NCBI GenBank assembly: GCA_018610095.1
Contig: JAHEOB010000278.1
Span: 1-6,165, forward strand
DNA length: 6,165 nucleotides
Direction: 5' to 3'
Source: Halothece sp. MAG
GTDB taxonomy: Bacteria; Cyanobacteriota; Cyanobacteriia; Cyanobacteriales; Rubidibacteraceae
Numbering within the stretch: the stretch's first letter is position 1; every line of letters starts with the position of its first letter. The notes beneath the pieces were generated by a model, which did not search any database, had not been told where the DNA came from, and saw nothing but the letters and a program-made list of their open reading frames with translations. A program made the translations under genes and the position numbers. Positions 1 to 6,165 of the stretch are shown here, piece after piece.

Positions 1-1436
1 AGGGAGAACTAATTCTGCGAGTGATTCAAAGCTATCAGTACCTGGAACAATTCATCCAAGCGCGATGCCAAGAAACGGATAACCTCTATGCCCTAGAAAA
101 ATCATTTCTGGAAACAGAACAATCTTTAGTATTAGGGCATCACCTTCATCCCACGCCCAAAAGTCGTCAGGGTTTTACGGATCAGGAGGTAGGGCTTTAT
201 TCGCCAGAATTAAAAGGCAAGTTTCCCCTGCATTATTTCCGTGCCCATCACTCCCTTATTAAACAAGGATCCGCTCTTTCCGAGACAGCAACCTCTCTCA
301 TTAAAGCGGAATTACGGGATGATCCTGAAGTCAGCGAGGCATTTAAACATCATTATTGCCAAGATGATGACTATGCCTTAATTCCCGTTCATCCTTGGCA
401 AGCCCAGTGGTTACAATATCAATCAACCGTGCAGGAATTACTGCAACAGGGATGGCTTCAATATTTGGGGCCACAGGGGAAAGCCTTTTATCCCACCTCC
501 TCGATTCGCACGGTGTATCATCCCCAAGCCCATTTCATGTTCAAATTATCCTTGAATGTGAAAATTACCAACTCGGTACGCGGGAACTTATATAAAGAAT
601 TGGAACGAGGGGTGGAAATTACTCGCCTATTAAATAGTTCCATTGGAACCGATTTAAAGGCAAACTTTCCCAACTTTGAGATTGTTCGTGATCCTGCTTT
701 TATAACCCTGCCCCTGGATGGCCAAGAATCTGGTTTTGCCACAATTTTACGGGCCAATCCGTTTGAGGAAGATAACAATGCCACCTGCATCATTGCCCTG
801 TGTCAGGATTCTTTAACTGGAGAAGGGTCGCGCTTAGCCGAAATTATCCGTTGGTTGGCAAAACAAGAAAATCGTTCCACTGCCCAAGTGAGCCAAGATT
901 GGTTTGCTCGCTATCTCAAATTATCTCTTGATCCCGTTTTGTGGTTGTATTTCACCCACGGCATTGCGGTGGAAGCTCATCAACAAAATAGTGTGTTGCA
1001 ACTGCAAGATGGGTATCCTGCGCGATTCTTCTATCGTGACAATCAGGGTTACTACTACCGTAAGTCGTTCCACAACGTCTTAGATAGGATTCTGCCTGGG
1101 ATTGCGGAAAAAAGTGAAACAGTTTGTCCCGATGCCGTGGTTGATGAACGCCTAACCTATTACCTGTTTATTAACAACTTATTCGGCTTAATTAATGCTT
1201 TTGGTGTTGCTGGATTAGTGGAAGAACGACTCCTTCTGAAACAATTACGAGAGGCTTTGGATCGCTTCGATTCCATGAGTCAAGGAGAATCTCAATTACT
1301 CAACAATTTACGGCAACCACAATTGCGAGGAAAAGCCAATTTACTCACTCGATTCCATGACATGGATGAACTGGTGGGATCAGTTGCCACGCAATCGGTT
1401 TATGTGGAAATTGATAATCCACTCTATTTGAGGTAA
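1..1436 (+). CDS. rhbC-like: NIS siderophore synthetase, IucA/IucC family, RhbC/IucA-like (5' partial)
   Basis: ATP-dependent ligase predicted to activate a citrate carboxylate as an acyl-adenylate and condense it with an N-acyl-N-hydroxy amine; cytosolic. The frame is open to the window edge (first whole codon at 3), so the GTG at 21 is an internal valine codon, not a start. Counting that codon as residue 1, visible family motifs are GHHLHPTPKSRQGF (39-52), PVHPWQ (122-127), SSIRT (160-164), FKLSL followed by KITNSVR (174-187), and HGIAVEAHQQN (313-323) in the C-terminal FhuF-like part. S161/R163/T164, K175, R187, H320 and Q322 line up with the ATP/citrate-binding residues I recall from the AcsD structure. 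That register suggests about 110 residues are missing at the N-terminus; 477 of roughly 590 are present. The GHPxHPxxKxRxGF form is the one I associate with citrate-activating (type A) enzymes such as IucA and AcsD. It ends in TAA at 1434-1436, 14 nt before the acyltransferase gene. The family is certain; the RhbC/IucA assignment rests on gene order and motif form. Confidence 0.93.
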   Translation, partial: GELILRVIQSYQYLEQFIQARCQETDNLYALEKSFLETEQSLVLGHHLHPTPKSRQGFTDQEVGLYSPELKGKFPLHYFRAHHSLIKQGSALSETATSLIKAELRDDPEVSEAFKHHYCQDDDYALIPVHPWQAQWLQYQSTVQELLQQGWLQYLGPQGKAFYPTSSIRTVYHPQAHFMFKLSLNVKITNSVRGNLYKELERGVEITRLLNSSIGTDLKANFPNFEIVRDPAFITLPLDGQESGFATILRANPFEEDNNATCIIALCQDSLTGEGSRLAEIIRWLAKQENRSTAQVSQDWFARYLKLSLDPVLWLYFTHGIAVEAHQQNSVLQLQDGYPARFFYRDNQGYYYRKSFHNVLDRILPGIAEKSETVCPDAVVDERLTYYLFINNLFGLINAFGVAGLVEERLLLKQLREALDRFDSMSQGESQLLNNLRQPQLRGKANLLTRFHDMDELVGSVATQSVYVEIDNPLYLR

Positions 1437-1442
1437 GAGAGG
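1436..1442 (+). promoter_or_regulatory. Ribosome binding site of the acyltransferase gene
   Basis: AGAGAGG lies in the 14-nt gap after the upstream synthetase, 8 nt before the ATG at 1451. It supports that start codon. The gap is too short for a separate promoter. Confidence 0.6.
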
Positions 1443-1450
1443 CAATTATT

Positions 1451-2035
1451 ATGACAATCACCACGCCTGAAATTGTTTATCGCAGCTACGACCCTGCTAT
1501 TGCCCAAGAAATTAGCTTTCGCCCTGTCTCATTGGAACAAGACTTGGCACGAATTCACGACTGGATGAATCAGCCACATGTGATTCCATTTTGGAAGTTG
1601 AATTTTTCCCAAGACAAAATGAAAGCTCACTTGGAAAAAGCCTTAGCTGATACTCACCAAACCCTTTATATCGGACTTCTCAACGGTGTTCCCATGAGTT
1701 ATTGGGAATCCTATTGGGCGACCGAGGATATTGTGGGCAATTATTACCCTGTTGATGCGAATGACCAAGGCATTCACTTATTAATCGGGCCACCTGAGTT
1801 TCTGGGTCAGGGGTATGCCCTGCCCTTATTACGGGCAATGACAGCTTTTCAGTTTCAGCAGCCTGCCACCCAAAAAGTGGTGACTGAACCCGATATCCGT
1901 AACCATAAAATGATTCATATTTTTAAGCGTTGTGGCTTTAGCTTCCAGAAAGCCATTGATTTACCTGATAAACAGGGGGCTTTCATGGTGTGCGATCGCG
2001 CTGAATTTAACAGGAGGTGGAATCGTCATGTATGA
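1451..2035 (+). CDS. rhbD-like: GNAT-family N-hydroxyamine acyltransferase, siderophore biosynthesis (RhbD/IucB-like)
   Basis: Predicted to transfer an acyl group (acetyl in schizokinen and aerobactin) from acyl-CoA to the N-hydroxy nitrogen made by the adjacent monooxygenase, forming the hydroxamate that binds iron. The 194-residue protein has the layout of the AlcB/IucB/MbtK-type acetyltransferase domain (Acetyltransf_8): an N-terminal FRPVSLEQDLARIHDWMN segment (23-40), FW at 47-48, GVPMSYWESY (79-88), DQGIHLLIG (105-113), a CoA-binding loop region at FLGQGYALPLL (117-127), and EPDIRNHKMIHIFKRCGF (146-163). H109 and D148 are candidates for the catalytic His/Asp pair proposed for MbtK; their spacing (39) is close to what I recall there (38). 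It is a short RhbD-type protein, lacking the long N-terminal extension I recall in E. coli IucB. Its 3' end overlaps the monooxygenase gene by 8 nt. Acyl-chain specificity cannot be read from the sequence: acetyl is the default, a longer acyl is possible. Confidence 0.92.
   Translation: MTITTPEIVYRSYDPAIAQEISFRPVSLEQDLARIHDWMNQPHVIPFWKLNFSQDKMKAHLEKALADTHQTLYIGLLNGVPMSYWESYWATEDIVGNYYPVDANDQGIHLLIGPPEFLGQGYALPLLRAMTAFQFQQPATQKVVTEPDIRNHKMIHIFKRCGFSFQKAIDLPDKQGAFMVCDRAEFNRRWNRHV
1992..1999. repeat. HIP1 octamer GCGATCGC
   Basis: Exact palindromic cyanobacterial HIP1 site near the 3' end of the acyltransferase gene, read as part of the residues C-D-R-A. Confidence 0.9.
2012..2017 (+). promoter_or_regulatory. 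Strong ribosome binding site inside the acyltransferase gene, for the monooxygenase
   Basis: AGGAGG (followed by TGG) sits 10 nt before the ATG at 2028, within the last codons of the acyltransferase gene. It decides the start of the monooxygenase over an in-frame GTG at 1932, which would add 32 residues unlike the family. Together with the 8-nt gene overlap it suggests coupled translation of the two enzymes that make the hydroxamate. Confidence 0.8.
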
Positions 2036-3323
2036 CCTGGTTGGTGTAGGCATTGGGCCATTTAACTTGGGGTTAGCAGCCCTGGTCGATCCCGTAAGCG
2101 ACATTGATGCGGTATTTCTGGAACAAAAACCGGAATTTCAATGGCATCCGGGATTACTTCTGGAAGATACCACGATCCAAGTGCCGTTTATGGCAGACTT
2201 GGTGACCATGGCGAATCCCTGCAGTCGCTATAGTTTTCTCAACTACCTGCACGCCCATTCCCGTCTCTATCGGTTCTACTTTTGGGAAGACTTTCATATT
2301 CCCCGGCGGGAGTACAATCATTACTGCCAATGGGTTGCGGAACAACTCTCCAGTTGTCGATTTAGTCAACGGGTAGAAACCATTACCCACATTGAGGCAA
2401 ACCCAGAAAGTTATTTCCAAGTACAAACCCGCAATCCTAACACAGGAGAAATTGCTTATTACCAAGGGCGACACCTTGCCTTGGGGGTGGGCAGTGTTCC
2501 CCAAGTTCCTCCCTGTTTTCAAGACTGGTTGCAACACGACAACATTTTCCACGCTGCCGAATTTTTACAAAAGCGCGATCGCGCTCGCAATGCCAACTCC
2601 GTAACCGTCATTGGTTCCGGGCAAAGTGCAGCAGAAGTGTTTTATGAATTGCTACAAGACCAGTCTAACTGTGGCTATCACTTGGAATGGCACACCCGTT
2701 CCCCGGGCTTCTTCCCCATGGAATATTCCAAACTGGGTTTAGAACATTTTTCTCCAGACTATACCCACTACTTTTATCATCTGCCCCAGCAACAGCGGGA
2801 TGCCGTACGCGCTAAGCAAAATTTACTCTATAAAGGCATTAGTTTCGGTACCATTGCCAAAATCTACGACTTACTCTATGAGCGATCCATTGGTGGGGTT
2901 GATCCCGATGTGCGCCTCATTTCCAGTTTAGAGGTGAAAGAAGTAGAAGCCACAGCAACCGGATATCGGCTGGGCTATCGACAGTGGCAACAGGAAGCCT
3001 TCTTTGAACATGAAACCGATTGCGTCATTTTAGCAACTGGGTATCATCATCCCATTCCCCCCTGTATTGACAGCCTGCGATCGCTGATTCAGTGGGATAG
3101 TCAGGATCGCTATGTCGTCAATTTTGATTATCGCTTAGCCCTGACTCAATCTATCCCCAACGACATTTATATCCAAAATGGGGAACTGCATACCCATGGC
3201 ATTGGAGCCCCTGATTTAGGACTTGGGGCGCATCGCAATGCAGTCATTATCAATACCCTAACCGACCGTAATGTCTATCCCACCCAACAGCACAATGTGT
3301 TTCAACAATTTGGGGTTTCATAA
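2028..3323 (+). CDS. rhbE-like: FAD/NADPH-dependent L-lysine/ornithine/diamine N-monooxygenase (RhbE/IucD-like)
   Basis: Predicted to hydroxylate the terminal amine of the siderophore precursor with O2, NADPH and FAD, the first committed step of hydroxamate formation. The 431-residue length fits the IucD/SidA/PvdA family. The FAD-binding motif GVGIGPFNLGLAAL is at residues 5-18, immediately after the start. A conserved stretch, HPGLLLEDTTIQVPFMADLV, follows at 40-59, then the NADPH-binding motif VTVIGSGQSAAEV (192-204), the ATG-containing motif DCVILATGYHHP (331-342), and a C-terminal HTHGIGAPDLGLGAHRNA (388-405) resembling the family's final conserved block. The start at 2028 puts the FAD loop at the N-terminus, as usual, and has a strong AGGAGG. 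The substrate (1,3-diaminopropane, lysine, ornithine or another amine) cannot be decided from motifs alone; the rhb-like gene order favours diaminopropane. It is followed after 3 nt by the transporter gene. A HIP1 octamer encodes the RDRA stretch just before the NADPH motif. Confidence 0.94.
   Translation: MYDLVGVGIGPFNLGLAALVDPVSDIDAVFLEQKPEFQWHPGLLLEDTTIQVPFMADLVTMANPCSRYSFLNYLHAHSRLYRFYFWEDFHIPRREYNHYCQWVAEQLSSCRFSQRVETITHIEANPESYFQVQTRNPNTGEIAYYQGRHLALGVGSVPQVPPCFQDWLQHDNIFHAAEFLQKRDRARNANSVTVIGSGQSAAEVFYELLQDQSNCGYHLEWHTRSPGFFPMEYSKLGLEHFSPDYTHYFYHLPQQQRDAVRAKQNLLYKGISFGTIAKIYDLLYERSIGGVDPDVRLISSLEVKEVEATATGYRLGYRQWQQEAFFEHETDCVILATGYHHPIPPCIDSLRSLIQWDSQDRYVVNFDYRLALTQSIPNDIYIQNGELHTHGIGAPDLGLGAHRNAVIINTLTDRNVYPTQQHNVFQQFGVS
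2575..2582. repeat. HIP1 octamer GCGATCGC
   Basis: Exact HIP1 site in the monooxygenase gene. It encodes part of the basic K-R-D-R-A-R segment (182-187) in the linker just before the NADPH-binding motif, where insertion of extra residues would be tolerated. Confidence 0.9.
3077..3084. repeat. HIP1 octamer GCGATCGC
   Basis: Exact HIP1 site in the monooxygenase gene, in the frame that reads L-R-S-L (350-353), between the ATG-containing motif and the C-terminal block. Confidence 0.9.
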
Positions 3324-3326
3324 ATC

Positions 3327-4538
3327 ATGTCATCTTCCCTGCGACTGACTTGTAGTGCCCTATTTTTGTGTATCTTTCTGGGCTTGTTTACGGAAGTCGT
3401 CTTATCGCCCTTTTATCCCCAATTCTTCCGTAAAGTATTTGGGGTGGACGATCTCAGCTACACCGGCTACTACATCTTTATTAGCCGATTAACAGTGGTA
3501 CTAATTTCTCCGTTGTGGGGACTCCTTGCCCGTTGGATACAAGTAAAATGGCTGTTGTACTGCGGTCAAGCAGGGGCTGCCATTATGACAATGCTAATGG
3601 CAACAGCAGATAGTGCAGAGCAGTTTTTAGGCTATACCATAGGCTTACTAATTTTCAAAAGCAGTTATCTGCTGGTGTATCCCCTAATTATTCAACTAGC
3701 CGGGGAGCAGCATCGTTCCACCGTTGCTGGTACTTATCAAGCGGTCTTTCATGGGGCGATTGTCAGTGCCACTGTCGCAGGGGCATGGATGGTGAATCAG
3801 CAAGCCCCCCTCTCCATTTTCTATGGCATTGCCGTGGCAGATTTAGTGCAATTGGGATTGTGTTTATATGCCCTACGCGGGGTGTCCACTCACAAACCGG
3901 TAGAAAACTCTGCCCAACAACCGAAAGCGGTGGGAGATCAGTGGCGATTTATCCTTGCCATGGGAATGGTGATTTTAACCTTCCAACTTGCGAATCAATC
4001 CATTCGCCCCTATTTTACCGAATACTTAACCAGAAGCGAACCTTTTGGGATTAGCCTTTTTGCCAGCAGCTTCCTGTTTCTCATTCCCAGTTTGATGGCA
4101 ATTACTGCCATGCCCTATATCCGCAAAGTGGGAAAACTCCATCACTTACCCCTTCTCTATGGCATTGGTTTGTGCTTACTGATCGCTAGTTTGTACGGTC
4201 AGGGATTAACCGAAAATTTGCCCCTGCTGATCATTTCTCGTATCATTTACGGCTTTTTCTTTGCCGTGACACAAGCCTCCCTAGAGTTACAACTATTTGG
4301 CAGTAGTAGTGAGCAACGGCTTCATTTTAACTATAGTCTCGCCATCTCCTTTGCCAATGCCGGTCATTTGATTGCTCCCTTATTTGCATCTTGGCTAGTG
4401 GAGCACTACAGCTTAGCAGCTCCCCTCGTGGCTGCTGCTACGCTTTGCATCATTAATCTTATTTTCGCGCGATTAACGATCTTTCGATCGCGATTATCCC
4501 TCAATCAAGTTCCCATTTCACAAAAGGAGTCATCATGA
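3327..4538 (+). CDS. Major facilitator superfamily transporter, probable siderophore permease
   Basis: Inner-membrane secondary transporter, 403 residues, with about 12 hydrophobic segments read by eye near residues 7-25, 46-66, 74-94, 101-121, 132-155, 160-183, 206-225, 241-262, 273-292, 298-318, 334-358 and 362-385. A polar loop (about 184-205) separates the two six-helix halves, as in MFS proteins. The loop between helices 2 and 3 has only a degenerate motif A (GLLARWIQVK, 65-74), with Arg where the conserved Asp is usual. Its place inside the biosynthetic unit (3 nt after the monooxygenase, 4-nt ATGA overlap with the last synthetase) strongly ties it to the siderophore. Export of the free siderophore is the likely role. 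Import of the iron complex across the inner membrane is the alternative, since RhtX of the rhizobactin cluster is an MFS importer. No good Shine-Dalgarno is seen: only GGGGT at 3312-3316, 10 nt upstream. Translation probably depends on ribosomes finishing the monooxygenase gene. Confidence 0.88.
   Translation: MSSSLRLTCSALFLCIFLGLFTEVVLSPFYPQFFRKVFGVDDLSYTGYYIFISRLTVVLISPLWGLLARWIQVKWLLYCGQAGAAIMTMLMATADSAEQFLGYTIGLLIFKSSYLLVYPLIIQLAGEQHRSTVAGTYQAVFHGAIVSATVAGAWMVNQQAPLSIFYGIAVADLVQLGLCLYALRGVSTHKPVENSAQQPKAVGDQWRFILAMGMVILTFQLANQSIRPYFTEYLTRSEPFGISLFASSFLFLIPSLMAITAMPYIRKVGKLHHLPLLYGIGLCLLIASLYGQGLTENLPLLIISRIIYGFFFAVTQASLELQLFGSSSEQRLHFNYSLAISFANAGHLIAPLFASWLVEHYSLAAPLVAAATLCIINLIFARLTIFRSRLSLNQVPISQKESS
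4524..4529 (+). promoter_or_regulatory. Ribosome binding site of the second synthetase gene
   Basis: AAGGAG lies in the final codons of the transporter gene, 5 nt before the ATG at 4535. With the ATGA stop/start overlap (ATG 4535-4537, TGA 4536-4538) it supports this start and coupled translation. Confidence 0.7.
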
Positions 4539-6165
4539 ATCAATCTACCCTCAAATCCGCATTAACCCCCCAACGTTGGCAAGCTGCCAAACAACAATTA
4601 CTGGGGAAAATGATTGCCGAGTTCATGTACGAAGAGATTATTAAACCCAATCTTATTCAAGATCAGGGTAGCGCGATCGCGACCTATGAACTCCCGCTCC
4701 CCGAAAGCATTGGCTATCGCTTTCAAGCCAAACACCGTCTCTTTGACAGTTATCACGTTTTTACTGACACCATACAACGACGGGAAGGAACCACTTGGGA
4801 AACCGCTGACAATCCCATGCAGTTTGTTCTCGATATTCACACCACTGTGGGCATGACAGGCGAGACAACTGCCCATTTAATTAAAGAACTCCACAATACT
4901 CTGCTCGCGGATACCCATATTAAAGCCCGTCAACAACAAATGCAGTCGGATCTGACTACCCTGGATTATGCCCAACTCGAAGGGGAAATGGAGGGACATC
5001 CCTGGATTACGTTTAATAAAGGCCGCATTGGCTTTGGTTATGACGATTACCTGGCTTATGCCCCTGAACAAAAACAACCGGTTAATTTAGCTTGGATCGC
5101 AGTCAGCAACGATCGCGCTCAATTTGAAGGGGTAACCAATCTAGAAGAACGGGATTTCCTGGAACAAGAATTAGGCAGCGAAACCGTCAGTCATTTTGAA
5201 GCCATTCTGCAAGATTACAACGTTAATCCGCGACAGTATCACTTTCTCCCAGTCCACGATTGGCAATGGCAAAACGTGATCATCTCCCTATTTGCCGAAG
5301 ATATTGCCCATAATCGAATCATCTATTTAGGGCGCACTAACGATACTTATCTTCCACAACAATCCATCCGAACCTTTGCCAACATTAGCCATCCCCAAAA
5401 GCATCATGTGAAAGTTCCGCTAAGTATCCTCAATACCTTAATTTATCGGGGCTTGCCTGGGGCACGCAGCGCGATCGCGCCCAAGGTCACAGAATGGGTA
5501 ACCTCGATTCGGGATCATGATTCTTTTTTGCGAGATGAAGCCCGCCTGGTGTTACCCGGTGAAGTGGCTAGCATTAACTACAACCATCCTTACTACAGTC
5601 AACTAACCGATGCCCCCTATCAATATCAAGAAATGCTGGGCTGTATTTGGCGGGAAAGTATCCTTTCCTACATGGAACCCGGGGAACAACCAATTACCCT
5701 AGCCTCCCTTCTCCATGTGGATTATCGTAATCAACCCTTTGTTTCCCAACTAGTGGATCAATCCGGCTTAAGTTTAGAAACATGGCTCGATCGCCTGTTT
5801 AATACCGTTTTGCCTCCGCTTCTGCATTACCTCTACCAATATGGAATTGCCTTTTCGCCCCATGGCGAAAATACCATTCTGGTGCTTAAGGATTATGCCC
5901 CTCACCGCCTGGCGATGAAAGATTTTGTGGATGATGTGAATATCAGTCGCCATCCCTTACCGGAATTGCAATCCTTACCCGATGAATTGCGTGCCGTATT
6001 ACTCACGGAACCACCACAAGGATTATGTCAGTTCATTTGGGCAAGTTTATTAATCTGTCACCACCGCTACTTAGCAGAGTTACTCGATACCTATCACAAC
6101 TATTCGGAATACAAGTTCTGGTATCAAGTGCGGCAAGCGATTTTGAACTATCAGGCGAAATTTCC
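4535..6165 (+). CDS. rhbF-like: NIS siderophore synthetase, IucA/IucC family, RhbF/DesD-like (3' partial)
   Basis: Second ATP-dependent ligase of the cluster, predicted to add the second hydroxamate arm to the citrate monoamide and finish the siderophore. The window holds 543 whole codons with no stop, so the gene runs off the end; family lengths near 590-610 suggest about 50-65 residues are missing. Motifs: GHPWITFNKGRIGFG (154-168) followed by YAPE (175-178), PVHDWQ (239-244), QQSIRT (275-280), KVPLSILN then R305 (293-305), GIAFSPHGEN (437-446), and KDFVDDV (462-468). S277/R279/T280, K293, R305 and H443 match the nucleotide/citrate-binding positions I recall from AcsD. The NKGRxGF...YAPE and PHGEN forms differ from the first synthetase and are those I associate with type C enzymes (DesD, AlcC, PubC), which act on a partly condensed carboxylic acid. 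The family is certain; the type C call is from remembered motif form plus cluster logic. Two HIP1 octamers lie inside, both encoding the peptide SAIA. Confidence 0.93.
   Translation, partial: MNQSTLKSALTPQRWQAAKQQLLGKMIAEFMYEEIIKPNLIQDQGSAIATYELPLPESIGYRFQAKHRLFDSYHVFTDTIQRREGTTWETADNPMQFVLDIHTTVGMTGETTAHLIKELHNTLLADTHIKARQQQMQSDLTTLDYAQLEGEMEGHPWITFNKGRIGFGYDDYLAYAPEQKQPVNLAWIAVSNDRAQFEGVTNLEERDFLEQELGSETVSHFEAILQDYNVNPRQYHFLPVHDWQWQNVIISLFAEDIAHNRIIYLGRTNDTYLPQQSIRTFANISHPQKHHVKVPLSILNTLIYRGLPGARSAIAPKVTEWVTSIRDHDSFLRDEARLVLPGEVASINYNHPYYSQLTDAPYQYQEMLGCIWRESILSYMEPGEQPITLASLLHVDYRNQPFVSQLVDQSGLSLETWLDRLFNTVLPPLLHYLYQYGIAFSPHGENTILVLKDYAPHRLAMKDFVDDVNISRHPLPELQSLPDELRAVLLTEPPQGLCQFIWASLLICHHRYLAELLDTYHNYSEYKFWYQVRQAILNYQAKF
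4673..4680. repeat. HIP1 octamer GCGATCGC
   Basis: Exact HIP1 site in the second synthetase gene, read as A-I-A within GSAIAT (45-50), in the variable N-terminal region. Confidence 0.9.
5471..5478. repeat. HIP1 octamer GCGATCGC
   Basis: Exact HIP1 site in the second synthetase gene, again read as A-I-A, within RSAIAP (311-316), after the conserved R305 region. It has the same frame and peptide as the site at 4673. Confidence 0.9.

Noticed and set aside
21..23. GTG at 21 as the start of the first synthetase
   Set aside because: The frame stays open upstream to the window edge, and alignment by motifs shows about 110 residues of the family's N-terminal part are missing, so this is an internal codon.
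1437..1450. Search for a Fur box or promoter within the operon
   Set aside because: The longest gap between genes is 14 nt and holds only a ribosome binding site; no Fur-like palindrome or promoter can be supported in the window.
1932..2027. Longer monooxygenase starting at the GTG at 1932
   Set aside because: It would overlap the acyltransferase by over 100 nt and put 32 unrelated residues before the FAD motif; the ATG at 2028 has a strong AGGAGG and the family's normal N-terminus.
2154..2552. Open frame on the minus strand inside the monooxygenase gene
   Set aside because: It is antisense to a well-conserved gene, shows no recognisable motif and is a by-product of the coding strand's composition. 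The same holds for minus-strand frames at 518-793, 4598-4876 and 4877-5077.
3785..4054. Plus-strand open frame inside the transporter gene
   Set aside because: It is an out-of-frame reading of a membrane protein gene with no family resemblance; the plus-strand frames at 395-595, 2392-2604 and 4614-4856 are likewise shadows.
4468..4496. Small inverted repeats (CGCGAT/ATCGCG and CGATC/GATCG) and a repeated CGCGATTA near the end of the transporter gene
   Set aside because: The stems are only 5-6 bp, have no T-tract and lie within coding sequence. They are explained by decayed HIP1-like sequence, not by a terminator or attenuator.

Overview
The window is a fully packed, single-strand (+) stretch of a hydroxamate siderophore operon of the NIS (NRPS-independent siderophore) type, most likely from a cyanobacterium. 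The cyanobacterial assignment rests on five exact copies of the HIP1 octamer GCGATCGC (starting at 1992, 2575, 3077, 4673 and 5471), where about 0.1 would be expected by chance in 6 kb, plus a moderate base composition. I cannot narrow the genus.

Layout: (1) 1-1436, an IucA/IucC-type synthetase (RhbC/IucA-like) whose N-terminus lies before the window; (2) 1451-2035, a short GNAT-fold N-hydroxyamine acyltransferase (RhbD/IucB-like); (3) 2028-3323, a flavin-dependent amine N-monooxygenase (RhbE/IucD-like); (4) 3327-4538, a 12-helix major facilitator transporter; (5) 4535 to the window end, a second IucA/IucC-type synthetase (RhbF/DesD/AlcC-like) whose last few dozen residues lie beyond the window. 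The junctions are +14 nt, -8 nt, +3 nt and -4 nt, so the genes are almost certainly one polycistronic, partly translationally coupled unit. There is no intergenic room for a promoter, Fur box or terminator; these must lie outside.

How they work together (inference from family knowledge): the monooxygenase N-hydroxylates a primary amine (1,3-diaminopropane in schizokinen-type routes, lysine in aerobactin), the GNAT protein acylates the hydroxylamine to make a hydroxamate, and the two synthetases use ATP to join two such arms to the two outer carboxylates of citrate. The MFS protein probably carries the product or its iron complex across the inner membrane. The order C-D-E-(MFS)-F matches rhizobactin/schizokinen-type rhb clusters with a transporter placed before the last synthetase, as I recall for cyanobacterial schizokinen/synechobactin loci. 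The rhbA/rhbB-type genes that would settle the diamine substrate are not in the window. Nothing here looks like a wholly new system; the open points are the exact product, the acyl chain and the direction of transport.
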